Shown: positions 35,144 through 43,976, counted from the stretch's first letter. The stretch is DNA of 46,838 nt from an uncultured Duncaniella sp. (GCF_910578445.1 NZ_CAJTQC010000024.1:1-46838); one strand, 5' to 3'. Translations and numbers: made by a program. Notes: generated from the letters alone by a model not told the origin.

Positions 35144-36067
35144 TTAGAAAATCTTAATCGGCGGGATGTAGCGCTTGGGCTGCTTCTTGATGTCGAGAAG
35201 TAGAGTGTCGATATCGGCCGCGCAGTTGTTGAGGTTGTGATAGAGCGACGGGTCGTTGAGCAGCAGGCCGAGAGTCGAGTTGGTCGAGTTGAGCTGTTCG
35301 GTAGCGAGGTCGAGGTGGGAAGTGATGCGGTTGATGTTGCGCATGGTCGAGTCGAGGGGCATATCTTTCAGGTCTTCCGAAAGCACTGCGAGAGCCGATG
35401 AAATCTGTGTGAGATTTGCCGAAATCTCCTTGACGTTCGACATAGTTCCGTTGGCATTGTTGATGAGCATGGGGACACCCTTCATGGCTGCGTTGAGATT
35501 GTTGGTCGACACCTCAAGGTTGGCCATGATATTGTCGAGGCGCTTGATTGAGCTGATGAGCGCCGGGTCGGTGGTGACAGCAGTCAGGGCCACGACAAGC
35601 GAATCGATGTGAGGCGCGATTGTCATGATCGACGGCATCAGTTCCGAACTGAGTTTGTCGACCATTCCGCCTGTGGTCTCGCCTTCGAGTTTCGCACCGA
35701 CCTCATAGTATTGAGTGCCGGGGGCCATGCGCAGTTCGATGCTTGAAGTGCCGAGCATATCGGTGACAATGGCGGCCTTTGAGCCTACGGGGACTTTCAG
35801 TTGCTTGTCGAGGCTGATTTCCACGAGCACATGGCCGGGGTTGTCGTATTCATAATTTATTTCGCGGACAAGGCCGATTTTGTAGCCGTTGAGCGTCACG
35901 GGGGCTGATTGTGTCAGACCGGCCACATTGGTGTAGGATGCGTAGTAGTAGTTGGCCGACTTGAACACGTTGATTCCCTTCAGATAGTCAATGCCGAAGA
36001 AGAGGATTAGCAGCGATAGCAATACGCTTGCTCCGATGATCATTTCCTTAGATAGTAGTTTTTTCAT
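35144..36067 (-). CDS. MlaD/MCE-family lipid transport protein
   Basis: A 307-residue protein with one N-terminal membrane anchor (EMIIGASVLLSLLILFFGIDYL) followed by a single MCE domain (about residues 35-115: YYYASYTNVAGLTQSAPVTLNGYKIGLV, VPVGSKAAIVTDMLGTSSIELRM). A long helical region with Asn/Thr-rich heptads follows, as in MCE proteins that form a periplasmic channel. It is the substrate-binding ring of an MlaFEDB-type phospholipid transporter between inner and outer membranes. The permease and ATPase are not next to it. It follows the amidase gene by 92 nt and probably shares its transcript, an arrangement I recall as common in Bacteroidota. Confidence 0.9.
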   Translation of the reverse strand: MKKLLSKEMIIGASVLLSLLILFFGIDYLKGINVFKSANYYYASYTNVAGLTQSAPVTLNGYKIGLVREINYEYDNPGHVLVEISLDKQLKVPVGSKAAIVTDMLGTSSIELRMAPGTQYYEVGAKLEGETTGGMVDKLSSELMPSIMTIAPHIDSLVVALTAVTTDPALISSIKRLDNIMANLEVSTNNLNAAMKGVPMLINNANGTMSNVKEISANLTQISSALAVLSEDLKDMPLDSTMRNINRITSHLDLATEQLNSTNSTLGLLLNDPSLYHNLNNCAADIDTLLLDIKKQPKRYIPPIKIF

Positions 36068-36159
36068 AATCGGTGTGGTGTGGATCTATGGCCTTGTGGC
36101 TGATCGGGATGTGAGTTTGGTTACTTGACTGTTGTTTGTTTTATGGTTTATGCTGACAG

Positions 36160-37311
36160 CTATTTGATACGTTTGCCGTCGCGGGTTCTGATGATGAAAG
36201 CATCGGGGAAAAGTTTCTTGATTCTTTTCAGGTCGGAAGCCGCGTCGGGTTGTGTCCGATATGTCCCATAGGTGTATTTGAATGATTTTCCGTCTTTGTA
36301 GAAGTCGACAGGCGACAGACCTTTGAGTCTTGAATCCTTGTTCCGGAGTTTGGTTGGAGAGGTGAGGAACTGGATTTTATATATAATCTGTCCTTTTGTC
36401 GGCGATATTTCTGTCCGGGTCTTCCTTTCGGTATCGGCAACTGTTTGCACGGTTTCGCGTTCACGTCGGGCTGTCTGGCGCTCGGCTCTGCGGACATCGC
36501 CGGTGGTCGGGCTTGCCTTGTCGACTGTCTTCACCGTGTTTTTGCGGTAGCGTTCGATGCCGCGGTAGATTGCGAGGGCGAGTTTCTGCTGTCCGCTTTC
36601 GGAGGCCATGTATTTTTCCATCGAGGGGTTACAGATGAAATCAAGCTCGACGAGAATCGCCGGCATGGTTGTCCCGACAAGCACCCAGAACGGTTCTTGG
36701 CGCACACCGTTGTTCTTGCGTCCGGCTGTGCGTACGAGTTCGTTCTGCACCGCCTCGGCCAGAGCGATGCTCTGGTCCATGTTGGAGAGCTGCATCATTT
36801 CGAAGGCTATGTAGCTTTCGGCCGATGACGGATCGAAACCCTCATAGGTGGTGGTGTAGTCGGGTTCGAGCTTTATAACCCCGTTCTCGCGCATGGCGAG
36901 GCTGAGGTTTGTGTCGCTTTTGCGCAGACCGAGTGTATAGACGGCCGCTCCGTGGATGGTGTTGTGGAGCGGAGATCTTTTGTCGATGGAGTTTGCGTGG
37001 ATCGACACGAATATGTCGGCGTGTTTACGGTTGGCCATCTCGGAGCGGCTTTTTAGCGGAACGAAAAAGTCGCCGTCGCGCGTCATTTCGACTCTGACAT
37101 TCTTCATGTCTTCTTCGATGAGCTTGCGTAGCTTCTTGGCCACCGCGAGGTTGATTGTCTTTTCGTTGGTCCGTCGGCCAAGTGCCCCGGCGTCCTTCCC
37201 TCCGTGGCCCGGGTCAATCATTACGACAAATTCCCTGTCGGACTCAGCTCGGGAGACGACAGGCATAAGCATAATGATGATAAATAGTCGTATGATGCGT
37301 GTCAGTGACAT
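36160..37311 (-). CDS. N-acetylmuramoyl-L-alanine amidase (AmiC-type, Amidase_3) with SPOR-like tail
   Basis: A 383-residue protein; the ATG at 37311 starts a signal peptide (MSLTRIIRLFIIIMLMPVVSRA), whereas the frame extends to 37422 across the likely promoter (- strand TAACTTTG at 37346-37339). The Amidase_3 zinc site is visible: MIDPGHGGKDAGALG (His), NEKTINLAVAKKL (Glu), ADIFVSIHANS (His), and ILVELDFICN near the end (catalytic Glu). After a charged linker, the last 75 residues (IIYKIQFLTSPTKL ... YTYGTYRTQPDAASDLKRIKKLFPDAFII) look like a SPOR domain that binds denuded septal glycan. It splits peptidoglycan for daughter-cell separation. Confidence 0.93.
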   Translation of the reverse strand: MSLTRIIRLFIIIMLMPVVSRAESDREFVVMIDPGHGGKDAGALGRRTNEKTINLAVAKKLRKLIEEDMKNVRVEMTRDGDFFVPLKSRSEMANRKHADIFVSIHANSIDKRSPLHNTIHGAAVYTLGLRKSDTNLSLAMRENGVIKLEPDYTTTYEGFDPSSAESYIAFEMMQLSNMDQSIALAEAVQNELVRTAGRKNNGVRQEPFWVLVGTTMPAILVELDFICNPSMEKYMASESGQQKLALAIYRGIERYRKNTVKTVDKASPTTGDVRRAERQTARRERETVQTVADTERKTRTEISPTKGQIIYKIQFLTSPTKLRNKDSRLKGLSPVDFYKDGKSFKYTYGTYRTQPDAASDLKRIKKLFPDAFIIRTRDGKRIK

Positions 37312-37383
37312 AAGTGAAAATCTTAGCCAAATTTTGGGCAAAGTTAGCAAAACTATCCCTAAATGCCTCTTATTGGACTGAAT

Positions 37384-37417
37384 TTTGTGAGTAAATGCCA
37401 AAAAATAGCTACTTTTG
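37384..37417 (+). promoter_or_regulatory. Promoter of the GldB-like gene
   Basis: TTTG (37384-37387), 22 nt, then TACTTTTG (37410-37417). Transcription would start near 37424, supporting the ATG at 37514 over the frame start at 37415. Confidence 0.6.
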
Positions 37418-37513
37418 AACAATCATAGACATACATTTTGTTCAATAAGTAATGTGTTAAATATTATTATATCAGGCATCATTTGGCATATTTTGATTCA
37501 AAACCGGATTTTT

Positions 37514-38500
37514 ATGAAAAGACTGCGTATTTCCACCTCTTTATATCTCTTTATCCCGTTCTGCCTGTTTGTGTTCCTCGGACTTGCAGGCATGGCGGTG
37601 CTGACGGGATGTTCGTCGGCCGATGGCTCGGGTACATCAGTTAAGGTCGTGCGCCTTGACCATGCGTTTCGCGATGGCCGGCCTTTGGCCGATGGGCTTG
37701 CAGCTCCGGCCGAAGCTCTGTTTCAAGTGTCGGGCTATGGCAGTCTGAACGACTCGTCCTATGCCGCCTATATGGCCAACCCGTCGGTGCGTGTCCATGA
37801 ATCGGCCGTCGATTCACTGTGGGGTGATACCCGCAGGCTTGAATCGCAGCTCGGGGGGGTGAAGGCGCGCTATGCCAGACTTTTCCCTGACAAGTCGTTT
37901 CCGTCGGTTTATGCGGTCATCTCACCCTTCAGGCAGTCGGTTTTCACGGTCGATACATTCCTTTATGTCGGTCTGAACCACTATCTTGGAGAGGATTATC
38001 CGCTATATGGATATTTCCCTGACTATATGCGTGTGCGCAAGATTCCGACGCGTGTCGTCCCTGACATTGTCGAGGCATTGTTGCACCGCGATTTTCTTTA
38101 TGCCCCGGCGGCTGACTATCCGACCGTGTTGTCAAGGCTTCTCTATGAAGGTGCGCTGGTCGAGTCGGTGATGCAGCTTGCAGGAATCAGCGAGCAGACG
38201 GCGCTGGGCTATGACGACCGGCAGATGGACTGGCTTAACAAAAACGAGCATAAACTGTGGGAGGCAATCGTGGGGCGTAAATATCTTTTCAGCAGTGACC
38301 GTCAGCTTGCATCTTCGCTGACCTCCCCAGCGCCTTTCACTTCGGCTATCGGGTCGGAAGTCCCGGGAGGGGCAGGGCGTTTTATCGGCCATCGCATCGT
38401 CGCTTCGCTCCTCGATAACCGTGCGGTGGCTCTTTCGGTGCTACTGTCGCCATCGTTCTATGAGTCGCCCGATGCTCTCGCCGAGTCGAAATATAAGTGA
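37514..38500 (+). CDS. GldB-like lipoprotein
   Basis: A 328-residue lipoprotein: the signal segment LFIPFCLFVFLGLAGMAVLTGCSS gives a lipobox cysteine at about residue 33. The body matches the gliding-motility lipoprotein GldB: VVRLDHAF near the start, SVYAVISPFRQSVFTVDTFLYVGLNHYLGEDYPLYGYFPDYMR, RKIPTRVVPDIVEALL, and LLYEGALVESVMQLAG. GldB is needed for gliding and type IX secretion in Flavobacterium, but homologues occur in non-gliding gut Bacteroidales where their role is unclear. It is divergent from the amidase gene. No other gld or por genes are in the window. Confidence 0.88.
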   Translation: MKRLRISTSLYLFIPFCLFVFLGLAGMAVLTGCSSADGSGTSVKVVRLDHAFRDGRPLADGLAAPAEALFQVSGYGSLNDSSYAAYMANPSVRVHESAVDSLWGDTRRLESQLGGVKARYARLFPDKSFPSVYAVISPFRQSVFTVDTFLYVGLNHYLGEDYPLYGYFPDYMRVRKIPTRVVPDIVEALLHRDFLYAPAADYPTVLSRLLYEGALVESVMQLAGISEQTALGYDDRQMDWLNKNEHKLWEAIVGRKYLFSSDRQLASSLTSPAPFTSAIGSEVPGGAGRFIGHRIVASLLDNRAVALSVLLSPSFYESPDALAESKYK

Positions 38501-38575
38501 AAGAGCGATTTATAAGATAAAAGATTTATTGCTATCCGATAAAAAAACGTTTAAAATCATCAATAAATAAAAGAG

Positions 38576-38622
38576 ACTATCCTCCGTGCGACATGCATCT
38601 GTCGCACGGAGGATAGTATTTT
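38576..38622. terminator. Strong bidirectional terminator
   Basis: Perfect 17-bp arms: ACTATCCTCCGTGCGAC (38576-38592) and GTCGCACGGAGGATAGT (38601-38617), followed by ATTTTTAA on the + strand. It separates the convergent GldB-like and CoA-transferase genes. Confidence 0.88.
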
Positions 38623-38654
38623 TAATATGGTTCGTATGGGATACGATGGTTGCG

Positions 38655-40154
38655 TTATGCGAATTTCGACCAGTCGACGTTGCGCATGTCGCCCGACGCG
38701 AGGAATTCTGTGTGGAAGGCAAGCGACGCGTGGAGAGTGTGGGGTGTCTGGCCTCCGTGGGTGCTCAGCTTGAGGTAGTCGCGGAGCAGTTCGCGGTAGA
38801 TGGGGTGGGCACAGTTGTCGATGATTACGTGGGCGCGTTCCACCGGGTCGAGTCCGCGGAGGTCGGCGATGCCTTGGTCGGTTACGATGATGTCGACAGA
38901 GTGTTCGGTGTGGTCGACGTGCGAAACCATGGGGACGATGTTTGAAATCTTTCCTTCCTTGGTGATTGAGGGGCAGGAGAAGATCGAGATGTAGGCGTTG
39001 CGGGTGAAGTCGCCTGAGCCGCCGATGCCGTTCATCATGCGCGTTCCGGTCACGTGGGTGGAGTTGATGTTGCCGAAGATGTCGGCTTCGAGGGCGGTGT
39101 TCATCGCGATGACACCGAGTCGGCGGATGACTTCGGGGTTGTTAGAGATTTCCGACGGACGGAGCACGAGATGTTCCTTGAAGAATTCGATGTTGTCGAT
39201 GACCTCGTCCTCAACTTCGTTGCTGACAGTGAGTGAGCATGACGAACCGAATTTGCAGCGACCCTTTTTCATGAGGTCGATTACGGCGTCCTGCATCACT
39301 TCGGTGTACATTTCGAACGGCGGAATTTCCTTGGCGTCTGCGAGACCGTAGAGGACGGCGTTTGCCACGTTGCCCACACCTGACTGGAGGGGGAGGAAAG
39401 AAGCCGGGATGCGGCCTGCGTGGAGTTCGGACATGAGGAACTTGCAGACGTTCGCACCGATTTGCTTTGTGGTATCGTCGAGAGGTGTGAAGGCTTTTAC
39501 TCCCTCGTAGTGGTCGCTCATGACTACGCCGACAATCTTTTCGGGGTCGAGCTTGAGGACGGGCGAACCGATGCGGTCGCTCGGCTTGAAGATGGGGATT
39601 TCGGTGCGGTGAGGGGGATCGAGGGGAAGATAGATGTCGTGGAGACCGTAGAGAGCGTGGCGGAGCTTCTCGTTGAGTTCGATGATAATCTTGTCGGCCA
39701 TCTTGGCGATGGTGGGAACGTTGCCGACGCCTGTTCCTACGACTACTGTGCCGTCGTCCTGAATGTCGCTTACTTCGATGATTGCGAGGTCGAGTTTGTC
39801 GCCGAAGAATCCGTAGCGGAGTTTCTGGGCGGCTTCAGAGAGGTGGAGGTCGAAGTAGTGGGCATCGTGTGAGTTGATTCGCTTGCGCAGGTCAGGATGG
39901 TTCTGATAGGGAGTGCGCTTGCCGATTGCGTTTGCGCGGGCGAGGACACCATCACAGTTGTCGCTTGTCGAAGCTCCGGTGATGATGTTGATTTTGAAGG
40001 GTTCGCCTTGAGCGTGAAGCTTTTCAGCCTTCGCGGCTATGGCCTGTGTGACAACTTTTGGCGAACCGGGAGCGGTAAAACCGGAAAATCCGCATTTGGC
40101 ATCGTTGAAGAACAATTCAGCTGCCTCTTCGGGAGTCAGGATGGGGAATTTCAT
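38655..40154 (-). CDS. Succinyl-CoA:acetate CoA-transferase / acetyl-CoA hydrolase family
   Basis: A 499-residue enzyme of the AcH/CoA-transferase family. It begins with LTPEEAAELFFNDAKCGFSGFTAPGSPKVV, typical of succinate CoA-transferases. Other conserved stretches are GASTSDNCDGVLARANAIGKRTPYQNHPDLRKRIN, SLTVSNEVEDEVIDNIEFF, and MNGIGGSGDFTRNAYISIFSCPSITKEGKISNIVPMVSHVDHTEHSVDIIVTDQGIADLRGLDP near the C-terminus. It moves CoA between succinyl-CoA and acetate in the cytoplasm, part of succinate/acetate fermentation in Bacteroidales. Monocistronic, with a weak -7-like element upstream. Confidence 0.93.
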   Translation of the reverse strand: MKFPILTPEEAAELFFNDAKCGFSGFTAPGSPKVVTQAIAAKAEKLHAQGEPFKINIITGASTSDNCDGVLARANAIGKRTPYQNHPDLRKRINSHDAHYFDLHLSEAAQKLRYGFFGDKLDLAIIEVSDIQDDGTVVVGTGVGNVPTIAKMADKIIIELNEKLRHALYGLHDIYLPLDPPHRTEIPIFKPSDRIGSPVLKLDPEKIVGVVMSDHYEGVKAFTPLDDTTKQIGANVCKFLMSELHAGRIPASFLPLQSGVGNVANAVLYGLADAKEIPPFEMYTEVMQDAVIDLMKKGRCKFGSSCSLTVSNEVEDEVIDNIEFFKEHLVLRPSEISNNPEVIRRLGVIAMNTALEADIFGNINSTHVTGTRMMNGIGGSGDFTRNAYISIFSCPSITKEGKISNIVPMVSHVDHTEHSVDIIVTDQGIADLRGLDPVERAHVIIDNCAHPIYRELLRDYLKLSTHGGQTPHTLHASLAFHTEFLASGDMRNVDWSKFA

Positions 40155-40270
40155 AATTTTTTTCTCTTTTTCTGAATGTAAAAGGTAGAGGAGCGAGTTT
40201 ATTTATGTATTGATTCTATGTAATTCTATAGCTTTGTCCAATGGTGTGGGGAGAGCAGGGGTGGGGAGGT

Positions 40271-40765
40271 TCAGTCGTCCTGTGTCCGGAATTTCGGTGT
40301 TATGATCGCACTGTCGATTATGGCTTGCCGCCAGCGGGCATAGTGGCGTGTTGTCTCGTCGTCCGGATTGTCAAGGGACGGGACTGTGGTGTCATTGATT
40401 TCGTCAAGGTCCGTGATGGCGATTTCGGGCATCGGCTGCATTTCGGACGGCGATTGGTGAAGCTCGCCGGGGAGAAACGGCTGTTGGGTCTTACGATTTT
40501 TTGTCGTGGATTTGTGAGCCGGAATGTCGTGTGGCGGTTCAGGAGCTTGGTCCGGACTGACATAAGGCAGACTTCCGTGCTGTTGGTTGGCGGCTGCCAT
40601 TGCTCCCGCGTTGAAAAACTGCGCAAACGGATTGGCGTTGACGGCCGTCTGTCCTGACCGGCCGGACGGGCGTGAGGACTCCGCTCTCTCTTGTCTCCGT
40701 TTCTTGAGATATTCGAAGAGAGAGCTGGCGCCGATAAAAAACAGTAATAATATAATTTTCTCCAT
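40271..40765 (-). CDS. Small membrane-anchored protein, unknown
   Basis: 164 residues from the ATG at 40765 (MEKIILLLFFIGASSLFEYLKKRRQ). The longer frame to 40822 crosses the miaB promoter region. One N-terminal membrane helix is followed by a polar, Pro/Gln-rich and probably disordered cytoplasmic or periplasmic region with no recognisable domain. It is divergent from miaB, sharing a 75-nt intergenic region. No function can be assigned. Confidence 0.6.
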   Translation of the reverse strand: MEKIILLLFFIGASSLFEYLKKRRQERAESSRPSGRSGQTAVNANPFAQFFNAGAMAAANQQHGSLPYVSPDQAPEPPHDIPAHKSTTKNRKTQQPFLPGELHQSPSEMQPMPEIAITDLDEINDTTVPSLDNPDDETTRHYARWRQAIIDSAIITPKFRTQDD

Positions 40766-40779
40766 TACGCGGTTTTTCG

Positions 40780-40787
40780 TAATTTTG
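40780..40787 (+). promoter_or_regulatory. -7 element of miaB
   Basis: TAATTTTG lies 53 nt upstream of the miaB ATG. The -33 region has only TTTT at a suitable distance (40756-40759). Confidence 0.5.
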
Positions 40788-40840
40788 CAGACAAAATTAC
40801 GGAATCTTAAGCTTATAGCCAAAGAATCTACAGATTAATT

Positions 40841-42181
40841 ATGAGCATATCACGCAAATTAAACATAGAAACCTACGGCTGCCAGATGAATGTGGCCGAC
40901 AGTGAAGTCGTTGCTTCCGTCATGGAGACGGTGGGCTATGACATTGTGCCTACGGTCGAGGAGGCTGACGCAGTTCTTATCAATACCTGTTCGATCCGCG
41001 ACAACGCGGAGCAGAAAATCATTTCGCGCCTCGCTTATCTCGCCTCGCTGCGACGCAAACGGCCAAAGGATGCTCCAAGGTTGATTATCGGTGTGATAGG
41101 CTGCATGGCCGAGCGCGTCCGTGAGGAGCTTGTGAGCCGTCACGGTGTCGATCTCGTGGCTGGCCCGGACTCGTATCTCGACCTCCCGAATCTCTTTGCT
41201 TCAGTCGAGGCCGGCGAGAAGGCCGTCAACGTGGAGCTGAGCACCACCGAGACTTATCGCGACATCATTCCGGCCCGAATCACAGGCAATCCCGTGTCAG
41301 GTTTCATCAGCATCATGCGCGGATGCAACAATTTCTGTTCCTATTGCATCGTGCCCTACACACGCGGACGTGAGCGCTCGCGCAGTGCCGAAAGCATCCT
41401 TGCGGAACTTGCCGACCTCCGTGCCCGCGGATTCAAGGAGGCTACTCTGCTGGGACAGAACGTCAACAGTTACCGCTACGTTGCGCCTGACGGACGTGAG
41501 ATTGATTTCCCGGCTCTCCTTACAATGGTGGCTGAGGCTGCGCCGGATATGCGTATCCGCTTCACGACATCGCATCCGAAGGATATGAGCGACGAGACCA
41601 TAGCCGTGATAGCGGCCTACGGAAATCTCTGCAATCATATCCATCTGCCCGTCCAGTCCGGCTCAGACAAGGTGCTCAAGGCTATGAACAGAAAATATAC
41701 GCGCGAATGGTATCTCGGACGCATCGCGGCCATCCGTCGCGCGATACCCGACTGCGGCATTTCGACCGACCTTTTCACCGGTTTCCATGACGAGACTGAA
41801 GAGGATTTTCAGGAGACGCTTTCGCTTATGCGCGAGGTTGGGTTCGACTCGTCGTTTATGTTCAAATACTCCGAGCGCCCGGGGACACTCGCTGCGCGCA
41901 CAATGCCCGACAATGTGGCTGAGGATGTGAAAATCGACCGCCTTAACCGGATGATAGCGCTGCAGAACGAGCTGTCTCGTGAAAGCAACGCGAGGGATGT
42001 CGGTAAGACTTTCGATGTGCTCGTCGAAGGTGTGTCAAAACGTTCGAAGGAACAGTTTGTCGGGCGTAATCAGCAGAACAAGACACTTGTGTTCCCACGT
42101 GGCGACTATCGCATCGGCGATACCGTAAGGGTCAGGGTGGTGGATTCATCGTCGGCGACCCTCATCGGGGAACTTGCGTGA
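40841..42181 (+). CDS. miaB: tRNA-2-methylthio-N6-dimethylallyladenosine synthase
   Basis: A 446-residue radical-SAM methylthiotransferase. The N-terminal UPF0004 domain has three cluster cysteines: C14 (ETYGCQMN), C50 (INTCSIRD) and C88 (GVIGCMAER). The radical SAM domain has CxxxCxxC at C162, C166 and C169 (RGCNNFCSYCIVPYTRGRERSR). The C-terminal TRAM domain (about 380-446) binds tRNA. It adds a methylthio group to i6A37 in tRNAs reading UNN codons. It is complete and of normal length. Confidence 0.96.
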   Translation: MSISRKLNIETYGCQMNVADSEVVASVMETVGYDIVPTVEEADAVLINTCSIRDNAEQKIISRLAYLASLRRKRPKDAPRLIIGVIGCMAERVREELVSRHGVDLVAGPDSYLDLPNLFASVEAGEKAVNVELSTTETYRDIIPARITGNPVSGFISIMRGCNNFCSYCIVPYTRGRERSRSAESILAELADLRARGFKEATLLGQNVNSYRYVAPDGREIDFPALLTMVAEAAPDMRIRFTTSHPKDMSDETIAVIAAYGNLCNHIHLPVQSGSDKVLKAMNRKYTREWYLGRIAAIRRAIPDCGISTDLFTGFHDETEEDFQETLSLMREVGFDSSFMFKYSERPGTLAARTMPDNVAEDVKIDRLNRMIALQNELSRESNARDVGKTFDVLVEGVSKRSKEQFVGRNQQNKTLVFPRGDYRIGDTVRVRVVDSSSATLIGELA

Positions 42182-42206
42182 ACCGTTTTAGCCATTAAGA
42201 CATTCA

Positions 42207-42252
42207 GTTGTACCCACAATTGAGACGTAAATGTCCCGATTGTGGGTACAAC
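42207..42252. repeat. Perfect 14-bp inverted repeat after miaB
   Basis: GTTGTACCCACAAT (42207-42220) and ATTGTGGGTACAAC (42239-42252) form a perfect hairpin with an 18-nt loop, 25 nt after the miaB stop. There is no immediate T-run, so it may be a terminator or processing site for miaB mRNA, or a regulatory site for yqgE. Confidence 0.6.
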
Positions 42253-42388
42253 TCGCTAATTTTAACACTTTTTCTTGGATTTTCCTGTTAAAATGCACTA
42301 AATTAGAGGGGCATAAGTTCATGGTGTGGAAAATCCGACGGCTTACACGCACAATCAGCAACAAATTAAATATCCATCAAATAAATAC

Positions 42389-42394
42389 AGGAGG
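42389..42394 (+). promoter_or_regulatory. Strong Shine-Dalgarno site before yqgE
   Basis: AGGAGG lies 12 nt before the ATG at 42407. Such a site is unusual here, where most genes lack one, and it decides the start against the longer frame from 42326. Confidence 0.55.
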
Positions 42395-42406
42395 CGAATT
42401 GTAGAC

Positions 42407-43012
42407 ATGATTGATTTTGAATCATTAATATTTAATATAGATATAGACACGAGGTGTATTCCGCGTCCCGGTTCGCTTCTTGTCGCCGAACCTTTTCTTC
42501 GTGAAAGATATTTCCATCACGCTGTCATCTGTCTCGTTGACTATGAACCGCGAGGGACGGCGATGGGGATAGTCCTTAATAACCGCACGACCTACACTCT
42601 TCAGGATATATTGCCATCGGTGACAGCTCCAGACCCTATCCCGGTCTATTGTGGCGGCCCGATGTCGTGTGACAGACTTTATTTCATGCACACTCTCGGA
42701 GGCCTGATTCCTGATTCGCGGGAAATCATACCGGGATTATATATAGGTGGTGATTTCGATACGGTCCTTTCGATAATCAATGACGGTTATGCCGTTGGCG
42801 GACATATCCGTTTTTTCCTCGGTTATAGCGGATGGGACATGGATCAGCTTGACGGTGAGCTCATGAAAAATGTATGGGCTGTGACAGAAATCCCTTCGCT
42901 TGCCCGGCTGCTTGACGGAGAAGAGGATTCCTACTGGCACAGTGTGGTGCGTTCGATGGGCGACAAATACAGGGGCTGGCTCTATCACCCGCGTAATCCG
43001 CATTCGAACTGA
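42407..43012 (+). CDS. YqgE/AlgH family protein
   Basis: A 201-residue protein matching the UPF0301 (YqgE/AlgH) family: GSLLVAEPFLRERYFHHAVICLVDYEPRGTAMGIVLNNRTTY, then VYCGGPMSCDRLYFMHTLG, VGGHIRFFLGYSGWDMDQLDGELMKNVW. AlgH was first linked to alginate control in Pseudomonas, but the biochemical role of the family is unknown. The start at 42407 is backed by the SD sequence and the family N-terminus. It is followed by a structured intergenic segment before rpsP. Confidence 0.92.
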   Translation: MIDFESLIFNIDIDTRCIPRPGSLLVAEPFLRERYFHHAVICLVDYEPRGTAMGIVLNNRTTYTLQDILPSVTAPDPIPVYCGGPMSCDRLYFMHTLGGLIPDSREIIPGLYIGGDFDTVLSIINDGYAVGGHIRFFLGYSGWDMDQLDGELMKNVWAVTEIPSLARLLDGEEDSYWHSVVRSMGDKYRGWLYHPRNPHSN

Positions 43013-43086
43013 CATGAAAAACGGCCGAGCCAAAAGCACGGTCGCCTCAGACACAACAATAGTGACATCTGTGACAGATGCACCTG

Positions 43087-43196
43087 CGGGATGGTCCACT
43101 CCTTGGAGTCGCAGACAAGGTCTCGTCTCCGGCAAATGTCAGCTCCCAATTGTAAATAGTCGTCATCAATAAGAGGCTTCGGACCATCCCGTTTTT
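43087..43196 (+). other. 110-nt structured element closed by an 11-bp stem and a T-run
   Basis: CGGGATGGTCC (43087-43097) pairs perfectly with GGACCATCCCG (43181-43191), which is followed by TTTTTT. Inside is a further hairpin (GGAGTCGCAGAC with GTCTCGTCTCC, around 43105-43135). The whole looks like a small structured RNA or a long-loop terminator. No coding frame is credible. The gap 43013-43375 otherwise holds only the rpsP promoter. Confidence 0.5.
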
Positions 43197-43306
43197 TAAG
43201 AGCATCTAAGTCATGGGTTGCCGCTATCCGGCGTGGAACTTTGGATTCCTTAAATATTAAAAATAGTTAAACATGATATGGTCGGAGTGTTGATGCTTGC
43301 CGACTG

Positions 43307-43338
43307 TTTGGCCGATTGAGTCAAAATGTCTAACTTTG
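43307..43338 (+). promoter_or_regulatory. Promoter of rpsP
   Basis: TTTG (43307-43310), exactly 20 nt, TAACTTTG (43331-43338), 37 nt upstream of the rpsP ATG. A textbook Bacteroidota housekeeping promoter. Confidence 0.75.
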
Positions 43339-43375
43339 CACCCAAAATCAAATCAATACAAATCACAATTAATTA

Positions 43376-43903
43376 ATGGCAACTAAAATCAGACTGCAAC
43401 GTCATGGTCGTAAGAACTATGCGTTCTATCCTATTGTAATCGCCGATAGCAGGGCACCACGAGATGGTAAATTTATTGAAAGGATAGGTTCATATAATCC
43501 GAACACTAATCCTGCTACAGTAACTTTGAACTTCGAGCGTGCTTTGTATTGGGTGAATGTTGGCGCACAGCCCACCGACACTGTCCGCACTATCCTCTCA
43601 AACGAGGGCGTACTTCTCATGAAGCACCTTCAGGGTGGCGTGAAGAAGGGTGCTTTCGACGAGGCTGAAGCTCAGCGTCGTTTCGATGCATGGAAGGCTC
43701 AGAAGCAGCAGAGTGTCGACAAACTCCGTGCCTCTATGGCAGACAAGATGGAGCTTGACGCCAAGAACCGCTTCGAAGCTGAAGTGGCTAAGAACAAAGC
43801 CAAGGCTGAGGAAGTGGCAAAGAAGAAGGCTGAAGCCGCTGCCGCTGCTGCTGAAGCTGAGGCCGCAGAAGCTCCTGCAGAGGAAGCTCCCGCAGCTGAA
43901 TAA
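43376..43903 (+). CDS. rpsP: 30S ribosomal protein S16 with long C-terminal tail
   Basis: A 175-residue protein. The first 80-85 residues are standard S16 (ATKIRLQRHGRKNYAFYPIVIADSRAPRDGKFIERIGSYNPN). The roughly 90-residue extension is rich in Ala, Glu and Lys (KAEEVAKKKAEAAAAAAEAEAAEAPAEEAP), predicted as a long helix ending in an acidic segment. Such tails are known in S16 of Bacteroidota. It binds 16S rRNA during early 30S assembly. Transcribed alone from a strong promoter and closed by a terminator. Confidence 0.96.
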   Translation: MATKIRLQRHGRKNYAFYPIVIADSRAPRDGKFIERIGSYNPNTNPATVTLNFERALYWVNVGAQPTDTVRTILSNEGVLLMKHLQGGVKKGAFDEAEAQRRFDAWKAQKQQSVDKLRASMADKMELDAKNRFEAEVAKNKAKAEEVAKKKAEAAAAAAEAEAAEAPAEEAPAAE

Positions 43904-43942
43904 TTATCGGCAAAATTGCAGACTCAGAGTCTGTGACAGCAT

Positions 43943-43976
43943 AAACCCACGGTGTTTTACTCCGTGGGTTTTGTTT
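43943..43976 (+). terminator. Rho-independent terminator of rpsP
   Basis: AAACCCACGG (43943-43952) and CCGTGGGTTT (43962-43971) form a perfect hairpin, followed by TGTTTGTTTT. Confidence 0.85.

Noticed and set aside
39420..39872. 150-codon acidic frame on the + strand
   Set aside because: It is the complement of the CoA-transferase gene, and its Val/Glu/Asp-rich composition is what the opposite strand of such a gene gives.
40271..40657. 138-codon frame on the + strand at 40241-40657
   Set aside because: It opposes the small membrane protein gene, which has a plausible membrane anchor and start; still, neither is strongly supported.
43087..43196. Signal recognition particle RNA or 6S RNA
   Set aside because: The GGTCAGG/GGAAGCAGCC core of SRP RNA is absent and no 6S-like central bubble could be recognised.
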